Shown: positions 10,761-23,340 of the stretch, piece by piece
Position numbering within the stretch: the stretch's first letter is position 1
Layout of the letters: each line of letters opens with the position of its first letter
NCBI GenBank assembly: GCA_028023455.1
Contig: JAQFVV010006231.1
Location: 7,762,036-7,826,035 of the forward strand
DNA: 64,000 nucleotides
DNA from: Epiperipatus broadwayi
Lineage: Eukaryota; Onychophora; Udeonychophora; Euonychophora; Peripatidae
Direction: 5' to 3'
Position numbers and translations under genes: made by a program
The notes under the pieces: model-generated
Told to the model about the DNA's origin: nothing
Database searches by the model: none
What the model saw: only the letters and a program-made list of their open reading frames with translations

Positions 10761-12370
10761 ACTAATTATACAGATGACTGGAATACCAAAGTAATAGCAA
10801 AAATGTAGCAGCTTGGAAGAAAGCTGATAAAGGAGATAAACTGCTAATCAAATGGATCAGCAGAGATTCATAAATATATATGGAATGACAGAAATGTTTT
10901 TTTTTTAAAATAAAACTAGAAAAAAAAAGTCAATGTTTTAAAAACATTTGTGAATTTTTATATTTTTATATTCAATTAAAAGCTTATGTTGATGCTATTA
11001 AAATAATATAGTAAAGTATGAACTTTTTAGTATTGAAATATGAATAGTGATAATAGTATATGAGTACCTGTAAAAAGATTTCAATATTAGAACAATTAAC
11101 ACATGGAACTAAAAGAATATCATATAGATTGATGACAAATGATTTTGAAAAGCAAAAATTCAGAGATAATCAAAATTCACAGGTTTAAAGTATCATCCAT
11201 ATTAGAGGCTGTTTTGCTTTCATTATGCACTTTTTTTTCTGACATTCTATATAGATCGTGTGAAGCAGTTCAGGGTGATGACTAGACCAACATTAGCTGA
11301 TCCATTTGATTCACATACTTTATATGAGTTTTTTTATTTACATAATTTTGTCATCATTATTAATTAGAGACTAGAATGTAAACTTTTTTTTAGTTTACAG
11401 ATTATAAATTTGTTGATTAAAAAGCTTCTATAAATTATATATAATTTTGTACATTGACTACACTTTTTGGAAATTAAATTTATTTTGAGATTGCAACATA
11501 ATTGATAGTGAAAGTGTATATAGCATGAAAAATTTATTAATCTTTAAAGCTTTTTACCATATTGTTTATAATATTAAGTCTATAAAATGGAAAGACTATT
11601 AATAATTTTCCACTGCCCTTGCTTTGCTCACACTAAAACTTCATATGTATTATTTAATGTATATAAAGTACTGAAGATCAAGATTTAACTTAGTAATTTT
11701 AAATTTTAATGGGTAGCAAATATTTTGTGTATTTTTTTATAATTTAAAATATTAATTTTACTTAACTTTAATCTGATTTTTGTGTATATGTAATTGTTGG
11801 AATACATTTCTCTTGATATAAATTCTACTGTTAAATGTACTAAAATGTCATCCTGTTTTTAATTTATTTTGATAAATTGAACATATGAAAATCATAAATA
11901 ATTCATACATTTCCAAGTTAGATTTTTTTTTATTTTTATCTAAGTATATTATTTATTAGCATCTTTTTCTGGAATAATAATAAAAAAAAGATAAATATTT
12001 TTTGTTAAATAAATTTGTAATTATTATCCTAGACATGAATACATTTTTTTGCTTCAGTAATCATTACATATTTTTTATATCATAATTAATTAATTAATTA
12101 TTATTATTTTTATATCATAAAGAAAGCTATTGAAATCTTATTAAGGATTTCAAATCATTTGCAGAAGATACTAAATATAAGGCTGACTGCAAAATCTCTA
12201 TTCCAATCTGTAATATATTAGAAACTAATAATCATGTTACATAATTATTCATATTTTTTGTCTTTTTTTTGTTTTAAAAAAAAAAAAGAATCCCATTATT
12301 ACTTGCTGTTAAAAATGACTAGATGCATAAAGTTTTAAATATTAATTAAAATTTTTATTTAAAATATAGA
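10761..12370. other. AT-rich non-coding stretch
   Basis: No recognisable element was found after the Gypsy remnant. No long open frames occur here. Long T and A runs and (TAAT)n-like sequence near 12086-12105 are present. Confidence 0.5.
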
Positions 12371-12814
12371 TACTTTGTTATTAGAGCTGCAATATAGGGG
12401 AGATTAGAGGCCTTTTCACACCCACAATAAATGTGTAATGTTGCAATGACTTCACATTGAAAGGAAATAATCCCTGTGAGTCATACATGACAAAATGTTT
12501 TTCTTTATCAATGCGATCTTTTTTTTTGTAATACTTCGACATTTTTAGTTATTGTCCAGATTTCTTTCTGACAACAGCTATTCCGATTCATATACAGTTG
12601 TATATTTTCAGTTTTTTTAGAGGGGAAAGGGATTAATTTGTTTATTAAAAAAGTGTGTTTATTAGCATTTCTATTGAAAATCCCAGCACACTTGCAATCA
12701 CGTCCTACATTTTTGAAGGGAAAATTTTTAGTAGAGATCTCCATTTTCTGTGGAAATATTACATGTGAAATGTTTTGTTACATGGTAAGTATTGTATGAG
12801 TATACTTAATGTGT

Positions 12815-13275
12815 TTTTATAAATATTATTTAAAAACCAGAATCATTTACTGTTTGTTTAGTACCAATTGTTTAATAACAGTTTTTTTGTATAATGGCAT
12901 CATTTCATCAAGATTACAAATCACATTTTTTTTTGATTTCAAATATTCTTAAAAGTTGTTAATGTCTAAGTCATACATATGTGAATGTCTTGCTATTTAA
13001 AACCCAAAATCATTTACTGTTTGTTTAGTGCATATTTAAACTAACAATTTTTTTGTGTAATCCTATCATTTCATTAAGATCGCAAATCACATTTTTTTTT
13101 TTTTGATTTCGAATGTTATTCTTAAAAGATGTTAGTATCCAAGTTGTACATATTTGAATGTCTTGTTAATTAAAAACCAAAATTATTTACTGTTTGTTTA
13201 GTGCGTATTTAAAGTAACAATTTTTTTTATGCCATCATTTCACTAAGATCGCAAATCACATGAATGTCTTGTTCA
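12815..13275. repeat. ~170-bp tandem repeat, three diverged units
   Basis: The block ATCATTTACTGTTTGTTTAG recurs at about 12843, 13010 and 13183 (spacing about 167 and 173). Each is followed by ATCATTTCA-TAAGAT and CAAATCACATTTTTTTT. The third unit is shortened. It lies wholly inside the TIR element. Confidence 0.85.
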
Positions 13276-13325
13276 AAATTATACATTTCTTATTAAAAAT
13301 GATAAATATGTTTATTGTGTTTTTA

Positions 13326-13603
13326 CTTTTAGTTATTTTTAGTTCTGCAACATGGAGCATGTATTAGACCTACTGTTCACATTTGTGTCAAACCTCCCAA
13401 TAACTTTGTAAATCTTGTCAAAATATCATGTACGAGATCTGTTTACACATTTTTTTTTTTGCCAAAAAAGTGGTATACAAGATCCGTGTAATGTTATTTT
13501 GGTCAGATCCCAAGATTACAAAGTTATCAACAAATTGATATGAAGGTGAACAGGCACAGTAGGTCTAATACCTGCTATGTGCTGCAGCTCTAATACTAAA
13601 GTA
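13326..13603. repeat. Foldback/MITE-like inverted repeat forming the right end of the TIR element
   Basis: The left arm includes TAGTTCTGCAACATGGAGCA then GTATTAGACCTACTGT and AATAACTTTGTAAATCTTG. The right arm, read on the minus strand, has TAGAGCTGCAGCACATAGCA then GGTATTAGACCTACTGT and GATAACTTTGTAATCTTG. Arms are about 100 bp around a centre near 13455. It could be a short derivative of the larger element whose right end it shares. Confidence 0.75.
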
Positions 13604-14756
13604 CCAAAATATACCAAAATATAAATTATTTTAATAATGCTCAGAGAAATTCTACCATTTCCAATTACATTTTTTTGAAATTTTTTTGGAAAAATACCAT
13701 TATTTAAAACTTAGAGAAAATTTTTTGAAATTTTTGGTTTACAAATAAATCTGAGAATATCAAGTCGTTATTTCTTGATAGCCATATTTTAAGATATATT
13801 TTATCAAACAATAATGTCCAAAGATTATTAGAAATTGCTGACATATATAAAAAAATTTATAAAATATCTATTATATAATCTTTTAGGCAATCTTTTTAAT
13901 TTTAAAATGATTTGAAAAATGTGATAAATTGTCTGAATACCTTTACTATTTGGAAGCTCATAAGAAGTTCAAGTTCTAGAAGAGACATCTGTGGGTGATT
14001 TATGGATCTTAAGGGCAAAAATAATTCAATTGATTTATTTCTTGGGAATTTATAAGAAGTTTGAGTGCTGTAAGCAAAGACTTGATGCTCTCAAGGTGGA
14101 CACTCCACTCCACTCTAATATGCAAGGCTAAAATATGATAGACATTATATAGTCAAAAAATAATTTATAAAATAATTGCTTGTATTACAAAATTTGTTAT
14201 CATACATGTATTTTGTTGCACTTTGATATATTAATAAACCCACTAATATTTAAATGTGTAGAATGTATTTCCTATTGATATTTTTGGGTGATATTGTCTT
14301 CATCTTTTATGTGGTTTGTTTTGAAATGTAATATGAGAATGAGGTATTGAAAGTGAATTTTTAAAATTTTTTTTTGAGATATTAACAATGAATTTGAAAG
14401 CTCACTAATTGTTCTTACATCTTATTCATAAATTAAGCTAATAATGTTTTTTTAAATTTTCCTCTTTCCATACCATCTTCTCAGTTTTTTTCTATTTAAA
14501 TAACTTTTACTTATTACCTCTCCATTGTTACTTGGAGCAAGGTAAGTGACTTGGAACTCCATTGTATTTAGCTGTCCTTTTACTCTTTTATATTTTTCTT
14601 TCATGGATGCCATGTTCTTCCTCCACATGAATAGGATTTCATTTTTTGAATAAGAATTATATGTCATGTGTGGGGGGGGGCGCATTAGGATTTTAGAGAT
14701 ATTTAGATAGGACATGGACAGAAAAAGGTTGGGAATCACATCTAGAATTTATTAAT
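13604..14756. other. AT-rich non-coding stretch
   Basis: No supported gene was found. The open frame 14452-14739 (minus) has no family resemblance and spans a G-homopolymer near 14670. It probably occurred by chance. Confidence 0.45.
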
Positions 14757-15530
14757 ACTGTCATTATCTTATCATCATCATTGTCAACCATTATCAATTC
14801 ACTGGTCTCTCCAACTTAAATCCATCTTCTGCAAACTCTAACTTCTCTTCTCCACATCACCCCTGCACACTTTCTTATTTCATCCATTCATCTCACATGG
14901 GGTCTTTTTCTGAGTCTTACAATCTCTTGGAATCCCATTTAAGATTTTAATTATCCATCTAGTATCATCTGTTCTAGCAATATGTCCAGTCTAACTCCAC
15001 TTTGGTCTTTTAATTCTTTCAACGATGTCAGTAACACCTGTTTGATCTCTTACCCATATATTGCATTTTTGATCTCTTCTTGTTATTCCTAACTTCCATT
15101 TCTCCATACTTCATTGAGTGGTTTGAAGTCTCTATATTGATCTTCTATTAAGTGTCCAAGTCTCAGATTCAAAAGTAAAACCGGTAAAACACATTTATTA
15201 AAAACTTTTCTTTTCAAACACACAGGCATATTTTCATTTAGTATTAAGTTATTTCTACTAAAAGCACACTAAGCAAGTTTAATTCTATGATTAATTTCAT
15301 CCATTATGTTTCAATCTGTAGTAATAATCTGACCAAGGTATTTATAGTTGTTAATTTCTAACTCATCATAATCAATCTTTATTTTCATTTTTTGAAAAAA
15401 TCCATTGAACATTACTTTAGTCTTTAGTCCTACTTTTTTACTTTTATCTCCTGAAGCACTGAAGTATTATTTGCAAAATCGAAATAATTTAAATAATATC
15501 CATTTACTTTTCCTTATTTAACTTCCCATT

Positions 15531-15818
15531 TTAATTCACAAAATACTTCTTGCAGAACTGCTGTAAAAGTTTTGGAATTATGATGTCACCTTGCCTTACA
15601 CCTTTCTCAATGTTAACCTTCCTAGTATCATTATGGGATCTGATTGTTACTGTTGGATTTTTATAAATATTCTTCAGAATATGACAATATGCTGGGTTGA
15701 TGATCCAATATTTATTCACTGAAGAAATGCTTATAGAATCAAATGCCTTTTCATAATCCACAAATTCAAAGCATAATGACAATTCATATTCATTGGTTTT
15801 TTCTATAACTTTTCTCAA
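15531..15818 (-). pseudogene. RTE reverse transcriptase fragment
   Basis: A 95-residue open piece of the RTE polymerase domain. It holds the first catalytic Asp in the FVDYEKAFDS block (about residue 21) and the GVRQGD block that positions the template. The product would be part of the enzyme that copies LINE RNA at a nicked target. It ends where a frameshift intervenes. The downstream catalytic pair, read in another frame, has changed from Asp-Asp to Asn-Asn, so it could not be active. Confidence 0.85.
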
Positions 15819-16994
15819 TACTTTGATCTATTGTACTAAAACTATTTTAAAATCCAGCTTGTTCTCTTGGTTAGTTGAAATCCAATGTTCTTTGTAGAAG
15901 AATTGTAATTATCTTGGTAAAAATTTTGTATAAAACTGATAAGCGGCTGATAGGTCTGTATTTCTAATATCTTCATCACCTTTTTAAAGTATTAATGTTA
16001 ATACTGCATTCTTCCAATCATATGGTACATCTTTATCATTTAGACATTTGGTATATAACTTTGCCAATATTTTTTTCACCTGCTTCTTTTAATATATCGA
16101 TTATAATTCCATCATTATCTGGAGCTTTTTCTATCTTCATAAATTTAATTGCATGTCTCACTTCTTCATTTAAAATTCTGGGCAATTCAGAATATATAAT
16201 AGATGTAGAGGTACTTGTTCTTTCCTACTATATAATTCTTGATAGAACTCTTCTACCCATTTCATGATGTCATCTCTCTTTTTAGTAATAGTTCCATTTT
16301 TTTTCTTATTGCAGATACAACGTTTCCTACCAATGCAAAAATGTTTTACTCTTGAGATTTTTGCTCTTTTCTACAACTTCCTTGCTAGTTCACAATTATA
16401 TTTTTTTTTATATCATTTTCAACTGTTTTTTCCACTATTTTACAAAATGTGAGATATTCAATGCTTTTTAATGCGTCATTTTTATACATCTTCATATTCT
16501 TTCTTTTCTTTATAAATTCTCTAGTCTCAGTAGAAATTTTATTGGTCACTTGCTGCTTTTTTTCTACCAGCTATCTTTGTTGCAGTTTTTAAAAGTGTAT
16601 CAATTATTTTCTTATTAATTTCATTCAAATCTGAATCATGTTTAAAATTTACTAATACTTGAAATCGATTTGCAAGTTCTAATTTAAATTCATTAGAATG
16701 TTTCTAAAGATTATGAATATCAACTGTAAATATTTTTTTTCTTAATTTTTGTCTCTCTAGTTTTACATTAACATGTAACTTACACCTTACTAATCGATGA
16801 TCACTTCCTGTGTTAAATTTATTAAGAACATACAATCTTGAAATATGTATTTTTTGTTAGTCAAAATATAATCCAATTCTGCTGTACCTTCATTTGGATG
16901 CTCTATGTCCATTTATTTTTAATATTTTTCTCAAAAAAGAATTCATAATATAAAAGTTTTCTTTTTCTGCAAACTCCACAAGTCTATGTTCTCG

Positions 16995-17297
16995 CTAATT
17001 TCTATTATCGCAACCAAATTTACTTACAGCACTTTCATCTTTCATTTGTTTACAAATTCTAGCATTAAAGTCTCCCATAACAATTTTAAAATGTTGCTTA
17101 GTCTGATCAAAAGCCTTTTGTACTTCTATATAAAAATCTTTTACTACTTCATCACTATGAGAACTTGTTGGGATATAAACCTGAATTATATGCATTTGAT
17201 ATCTGCTACTAAATTGAATAACTAATCTTGCCAATCTGTCCAATGTTATTCTTCTATTTTTTATTTTTAACGAATCCCACTCCACTTGCACTTCCAA
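16995..17297 (-). pseudogene. RTE endonuclease fragment
   Basis: A 100-residue open piece of an exonuclease-endonuclease-phosphatase domain, with IIQVYIPTSSHSDEVV and FKIVMGDFNARI. The GDFNA block carries the metal/phosphate-binding Asp and Asn typical of APE-type LINE endonucleases. The same piece occurs in copy 2 at 27896-28452. It is continuous with the rest of copy 1 but separated from the reverse transcriptase by stops. Confidence 0.85.
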
Positions 17298-17890
17298 TAT
17301 TTGGCTTTTGTAATAGAGTACATGTCTACTTTTTAAATTGTTTCTTCACCTTTTCCTCTAACTTCGCAAGTTCAATAATGTCCCATTTGATATGACAGTT
17401 TTTCTTACAATTCTTGCAATCTTCCTTCACTAGAAAGTGATCTGCAGTTGTGAATATGGGATTCTTAGCACTCTCTACCTTTTGTGCCTTGGCTGGTGAC
17501 TTTACAGCCTCCTGGGAGTAAGAGCCATGATTTATTTTTGTCTGTCATGATTGTATATATCTATTAGAAAAAAAATTTTCATTCACACACACACACATTC
17601 TTTCTGCCTTATCAGGCAACTGAGAAGAAAGACCATGGTGTTTGGTGATTTTAAACTCAGTGGTAAAACGTCAATAAACTCACTACTTGGCTAATTTGTG
17701 TTGGTGAGCAGTCCATCTTTGTTCATATACTATATTAATAATCACAGTAATAGCATCTGCAATGACAAGAACGTATTAAGTGGACATTAGGAATTTGCCC
17801 TGCTCGTTCCTTTAAGCCTTCAAGAGGAATCAAAGGGTCTCCTTTTAGTTAACAGCAAACTCCTTTCTGCAGCAATTATTATCATATATA

Positions 17891-20062
17891 CTCTTAGAAA
17901 CCTTTTGCTTGTATGATTAACGTACACTTGCAATAAGATACTTGTATTAAATTAAATGTGAATGAAACAAAAAGAACTGATGTATTACTTGCTTTCACTT
18001 TATTATTTTTTTAAAAAAAGTTTGCTTGCCTAACAGCCAGTGATTGAAACTATTGAAAATAACTTTCTTAAGCTCTTTAACATAATTTTTATAAATCTCT
18101 TGTCTTTTGCAAGAGTGATTATTTTTAATCACTTGGTTTCAGTAAACGAGATATAATTTGTTCATAATGTTTTTTTTTTGTTCTTTCTTTTTAAAGCAAA
18201 AAATAGTTGTTTTTTTTTTTTAAAAAAAATCAATTTTAATTCACCTCATGAAAAAATTGTTTTAATATATTACTACATAATTTGCTCGAAATATTGTGAA
18301 AATAAAAAATGAAAATAGTAATGAGCTTACACTTCTAATATTTGTATGCAGATTGTTTTTTAAAATATAAATTATTATATATTTATAAATTCTGCATTAT
18401 TTACAAATTCTTTTTAGATAATTGAAGGTGTAAGTGAAATTTTTCGATAAGTAATTTTAGTATGATGCATATATATAATGTGTGATGGAAATAGTATTTA
18501 TTTTTAATAATAAAATAAAAGTCGATTCGATTTTTTTTTTTTTCATATTGATTTTATATGAACTCATTAAGTAGAATAAAAGAGAAAATACGTGGGCCTG
18601 TGTTAAATTTCTTTTTATGTAGTGCTCTTTAATTAGAGTTTACATTCTTTAAATGATTTTTTTATTATTGATGATATGTAATTTAATATAAGTAATACAT
18701 ACAACACATATACTAAGAAAATCTTGTTTAATAATTTAAAATAAAAATTTCAACATAGTATGCTGAGCATGCTTTCGACTAACCAGTAGTTATATTCATA
18801 GCTATAATTATCCAAGAGGATTGCGAGATTTATAAATAAAATAATATATATATACAGTATATTGTTATTTATTTTAGCAATATAGCTAAGTACTTTTGTG
18901 CCCCTAATCTAAAAATTGTTTTGAACTTAGTAATAATCCATCTGTTTATAAATCCTTAGGATTTGTTCCTGATTTATATAGAAAATGTTAGACTTTTTAA
19001 TAAATATATTAAAATTATATTGTAATCCACATTTTGTTGTTTCAGAAAAGAAGTTTTTTCACTTTTTGTTCTATTATTTGATCATTGACAAATAGGGTTT
19101 TTATGATATGTGGATCTTTGATAGAATTGTAATATTCTTACAGAGAGCCTACACAGGCTTTTTCTATGAGGTTTTACTGTTAAATAAGAATAAAGAATAA
19201 CTACATGAAGACCATGATTCAGTGTTCAGTTATTATTGTTATTGGATTAATTTTGTATGGAATCATTTTAATAAAAATATTATTACTATGGAGCCTGTGT
19301 GATGTTATTTATTTTTTCTCTTCAAATTTGAGTTGCTCAATGAAGAAGTTCAAATAAATATTTTATGTATTTTAGCATTTTAAATTATGAATTAAGCCTT
19401 GTTGCCATTTCTTATATAAACAACCATAGGCTATACGATTATGATGGCCCTAACAATATAATGTGATTTCAAATTGCTAAACTTTTAAAAGGCTGCATGA
19501 AAATAATATTAAAAAGTTGAGGGGACTGATGTAGAAGATTTTGAAAAATTGATATATGATTCAGATATATATTTATCATTCTTTTTCCAAGTAATATTTG
19601 ATATCAATCTTAATAATATAAAAATCACCAGAAAAAGTACATATTTAACATTATTAAAATTATATGTCAGAAAATGCAAAAAAATGTTTTGTGAAGGTCT
19701 CTGATGTAATCAGCTCAATTTCAAGTCTAAATTAAAAACTGGAAATTGGAAATTTGCTTTAAATTTTTGTGAAGGTATCAAAAAAAATTTTTTTATGAAA
19801 AAAAAAGTCTTTATTTAAAAAATGCATGATCTCAAGACTATATATATATGTTCTTAGAATACTATTGAATACTTGTCAAGATTTAGAAACATGTTGATTC
19901 TTTTAATGCGAACTTGGAAGAATTAGCAGACAAAATCTTTTCTTCCTGCTATATTTGTTTGACCATTTATATCGTGCACTCACAGATCAAGCTAATATAT
20001 AACTTGTTGTAAAAATAATTTAAATCAAATCCATCATTATCTACAATGTTATTTTTTGTTCT
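17891..20062. other. AT-rich non-coding stretch
   Basis: No coding or repeat signal beyond homopolymers was seen. No open frame of note is present. Confidence 0.5.
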
Positions 20063-20140
20063 AGAACAGGGATTGGCAGATTTTTTCATGGCAAGGGCTA
20101 TTTGTAATTTTTTTCAAATGTCACAAGCCTCCATTTGTAT
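20063..20140. mobile_element. Solo 5' end of a hAT element
   Basis: The sequence CAGGGATTGGCAGATTTTTT followed by CATGGCAAGGGC matches the style of Charlie-type hAT termini (CAGGGGTTGGCAAAC...). No inverted partner is visible downstream, so only one end survives. Confidence 0.5.
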
Positions 20141-21609
20141 ATTATATGCATGGATATAAAATGTCATGTCTTTCCTCTTTTTTGGAAGTAATATACTTTC
20201 ACATAATAAATACACACATATTTTGGATTCATTATTGTGAAGAAAACCTGTTTTTCCCATTCTCTATTAAAGTTGTATGTCTTTCTTTTGTTTGCAACTG
20301 TTTCAGGCATTATATCTATCTTTTAAAATATGATAAAATGCTAATTTTTCATGATAAAATTAATTAAATCTGTGCACCTGTTACAACAACAACAATAAAA
20401 AAATATGGTAATTGGTTTCATCATTGAAAGTATTCAATGCTCCATGTTGCTTCTTTTCATTGCATTGGTGAATATATTTGAGCCAATAAATTTGTATTTG
20501 ACTTATGTATCATAGCGCAGTCAGAATAAAAGTGCATACCTATTCACCATCAAGCTGCCTCAATTGTGAAGAGCTGATTCTTGTTTGTAGTAGCTGTACA
20601 TGTGCAAAAAATATATTTATGTGTAGATATTTAACTTAATGCAGCAGTGGTTATTTTTACTTTTTTTAAATTCAGATGATCATTCCAAAATGTCTTGACA
20701 ATGCATCAGTAGATTAGTTTGACATCTAGAAAATCTGAATATGACTGCAGATAACTGCTCAAAATTTTCATAGTAATGTTTCTTTTATTATTATTTTCAG
20801 CATATCATTTGAATTCTGTGCAATTATTTTAAGATTATTTGCTGTGCTATTTATACCTGAATCTAAAATTTTCACTTTTTACTCTTTATAATTTGTTTTT
20901 CATTTGTTTGTTATACTATTTTATCTGAATCTAAATTTTTCATCTTTTATTGCATAAATCTAAGAATTATATTATTTGTTTTTTATTTATTACTAACAAC
21001 AACACATGACCTTTCATGTGGACTCAAATGCTTCCAATAGTAATTATTTTTACTTACTTCAGAATAATCTATTCTAAGTTTGAGTAATTAGTGGATATGT
21101 AGTTAAATACTAAAAAATAGTCTTGTCCAGACCCATTTCTGGATTTTGTCTTTGTCAATAAAGATTAAGATTCAAAGCTGATATTAATGCACTTATGTGT
21201 CTAAGAGCCATTTTTTACTTCTTTGTATTCTTCAAGTTAAATAAAAAAACATTATTAAGAATACTAATAATATTTTAAGATTAATGAAGATGATCAAATT
21301 AAGTATTCATTCTTCTGAAGGTTGTACAAAAAATTTGTTTTATGGGTACTAATTTATTTTCTGATTATCATCAATTTTTAAGCACTTCTTTAATGATTAT
21401 CTTAAAGATTTCTTACTTGATAGTTTTATTTATGCAATGATACAATTAATACATTTCCAGGGCATCATTTTATGATGTAAAATTGACCAATAAGTCTATT
21501 TTTTACTATAATTATTCTAACTTCTCATTATTAACATTTTCAATGGTAAAATAGCTTTAAGCATAGATGTTTCCGAAAGTATTGATGGCTGTGGCTGACA
21601 ACATAGTCA
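20141..21609. other. AT-rich non-coding stretch
   Basis: No recognised element was found. A weak ~75-bp direct similarity (CCTGAATCTAAAATTTTCA at 20858 and CTGAATCTAAATTTTTCAT near 20925) suggests an old tandem duplication. Confidence 0.4.
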
Positions 21610-21826
21610 TAGATAGTATTAAAACAGGCAAAACTCTCCATACAGTACTGCCACTCAGTGCAAGCCAGAGCAAATCAATGTATGCCAGAAAGTTTGTGCA
21701 TAAAATCCCCATCTAGTGCCTACTCATCCAATATCCCCAGACTAATTTCTGGCTTGTGGCTTTCGTCAGTGAGGAGCCTTGGATAACAGTTATAAGCAAG
21801 CGTAAGAATTGGTGATCATGTGATGT
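21610..21826. repeat. Foldback repeat family F, copy A
   Basis: Shares long blocks with copies at 48105-48350 and 48525-48890: AAAACAGGCAAAACTCTCCA, CAGTGCAAGCCAGAG, CATAAAATCCCCATCTAGTG and GTCAGTGAGGAGCCTTGGAT. It ends with an inverted copy of the family's start (minus strand: ATCACATGATCACC, then GCTTGCTTATAACTGTTAT). This shows the family has terminal inverted repeats. No coding capacity. Confidence 0.7.
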
Positions 21827-23139
21827 AATCATATAGTGAAGAATATTCTAATTTCAGTATATTGTGCTCTTGCATTACTGCACTTTTTGAGGCTAATTAT
21901 CACATATACATATATCTGCAAAATTCAAGAGAGAATTTTGTTTTTTAAAACCTCAAAGTGCAATGTCTGCCTTTGAATTATAGGAAAATTAAAAATCCAG
22001 TTAAGATAACTATATATTTTTTTTATAAGTTATAAAAAAAAATAGAGATTAATTTAGACTCCCAAAAGAAAAACAAATTGAGTTTTTTGATATTTGTATA
22101 AGCTTACAATTTAAGTATATATTTTAAATAAATTTTCTTCAGCTATATGACAGTCTTTAATATCATCAAGATATTATATTTTGCTTATGCTATTCTAAAA
22201 TCAGGATGGTTTGATAGTTGGTCAATAGTTAGCATTTAATCTCAATTTGTGATTGTTTTTTTGGCTGGTCGCCCATTCTTGTACACACTTCCACAGATCA
22301 TATTACTAATGTGAATTCCTTAAAGGCAATGTAGGCTGACTTTCAAGTAATGACTATATTTTATGCAGTAGATAAATATTCAGTTACTTCTTCTTGGGAT
22401 ATTACTATCTGGATTAAAAAGCAAATATCTATTTATTTCTGAGGAGCTATATTAACACACTTCTTCCAGATACATAGCATATAATCTATGAGTTGCCTAG
22501 TATTTTACTTCATCCTTATAGCTAGATATGTTTAGTACTTAACAGCATTTTCATGACCATTTTGCTTTATAAAAATGTAGATAGTATAATCCATTACCAT
22601 GAAGTCAAACTATCTAGGCTTTCTCTTAATGTTTTCTTTTTTCTTGCTTGATGGTAATGATCTTAATCTGATTAGTTTTGATCTCCCTTTGCTTATTCTT
22701 TCTGTCTCTACTTTGTTATATATGTGTTTATATAATGATGATGCCCCTTTATATAACCCGCCAAAACATGATCATTGTTTTCCAAATTTCTATCTTAATT
22801 AATTTTCTCTTATGTCTTATTGTTATTTTACTTTGCTTTAATTATAATATATATAATATTATTTACATTTTTTTGTTTTTGATTAAATATATACAATTTG
22901 ATTAAAACAAATTCATGCTATATTTTGGAATAGACCATTTATTTTTTTAAAACAATAATAAAATTTGCATTTATAATGTATCCATGAAATTAAAATGCTA
23001 TGTAACAGCATACACTTATAGTGTACATATATTTGTGTATTTATTATAATTTTATACACATATGCCTTCACGTATAATTTATCTTATAATTAAAATTTTA
23101 CCAAAATCATCCTTTTCTTTATTTTGCTGTAATATCTTA
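21827..23139. other. AT-rich non-coding stretch
   Basis: No supported feature was found. Overlapping open frames at 22599-22905 are Leu/Ile/Phe-rich chance translations of T-rich DNA. Confidence 0.45.
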
Positions 23140-23340
23140 TATAAATACAATTTATCCAAACTACTTCAAACACTTTTTAGCAAAACCCTTTTTTTGTACA
23201 GATATACTACACCCATGTTTCGACTGTCCTGCAGTCTTATTCAGAGCCGCTCTGAAGAAGACTGCAGAACAATCGAAATATAGGTGTATGTATATACTAA
23301 AAAGTGTTCGAAGTGGTTTAGATAAACTGTATTTGTATAA
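23140..23340. repeat. ~200-bp near-perfect hairpin (palindromic MITE-like element)
   Basis: The left arm starts AATACAATTTATCCAAACTA, passes CAAACACTTTTTAG and CTACACCCATGTTTCGACTG, and reaches CTGCAGTCTTATTCAGAGC. The right arm on the minus strand gives AATACAGTTTATCTAAACCA, CGAACACTTTTTAG, ACACCTATATTTCGATTG and CTGCAGTCTTCTTCAGAGC. The centre is TCAGAGCCGCTCTGA (23230-23246). Arms are about 95 bp with scattered differences and a few indels. No coding capacity. Confidence 0.9.

Larger units (their letters stand above)
12371..13603. mobile_element. TIR element of unknown superfamily with internal tandem array
   Basis: The left end reads TACTTTGTTATTAGAGCTGC. The right end, read inward on the minus strand, starts TACTTTAGTATTAGAGCTGC. 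Similarity continues more weakly for a further ~25 bases. A TA at each outer boundary would fit a TA-target element such as Tc1/mariner, but this is uncertain because the TA may be part of the repeat. No transposase is encoded. The minus-strand frame at 12508-12744 has no family motif. Confidence 0.5.
14757..17890 (-). mobile_element. RTE-type non-LTR retrotransposon, copy 1 (near-complete, broken)
   Basis: The element lies on the minus strand, with its 5' end near 17890 and its 3' end near 14757. Domain order is apurinic endonuclease (MGDFNARI, within 16995-17297), the linker IEKAPDNDGIIIDILK near 16090-16140, and reverse transcriptase (15531-15818: CFEFVDYEKAFDSIS and KGVRQGDIIIPKL). After that come an active-site position reading FANN instead of FADD near 15480, then NYKYLGQIITTD, and a C-terminal RTE block around 14990-15100. 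The 3' tail ends in ATGATGATGATAAG-like repeats, as RTE elements often do. Multiple stops and frameshifts show it is dead. Its 5' end has the same orientation as copy 3 and opposite to copy 2. Confidence 0.85.

Noticed and set aside
14452-14739. Minus-strand 95-residue frame considered as a gene
   Set aside because: It spans a G homopolymer and shows no family motif or conserved neighbour.
16986-17225. Plus-strand frame at the RTE endonuclease
   Set aside because: It is the antisense shadow of the minus-strand endonuclease fragment, which has the recognisable GDFNA motif.
22599-22905. Overlapping hydrophobic open frames that look like membrane proteins
   Set aside because: Leu/Ile/Phe/Tyr-rich translation is expected from T-rich DNA. 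There is no start context, family motif or codon bias.
23175-23275. Hammerhead-ribozyme-like core (CTGAAGA ... GAAA with a GACTG/CAGTC-type stem) in the hairpin at 23.1-23.3 kb
   Set aside because: One arm has CTGAATA instead of CTGANGA and the other has a stem mismatch. An extra A separates the core from the stem, and no clear cleavage triplet with a closing stem follows. The resemblance is not enough to claim a ribozyme.
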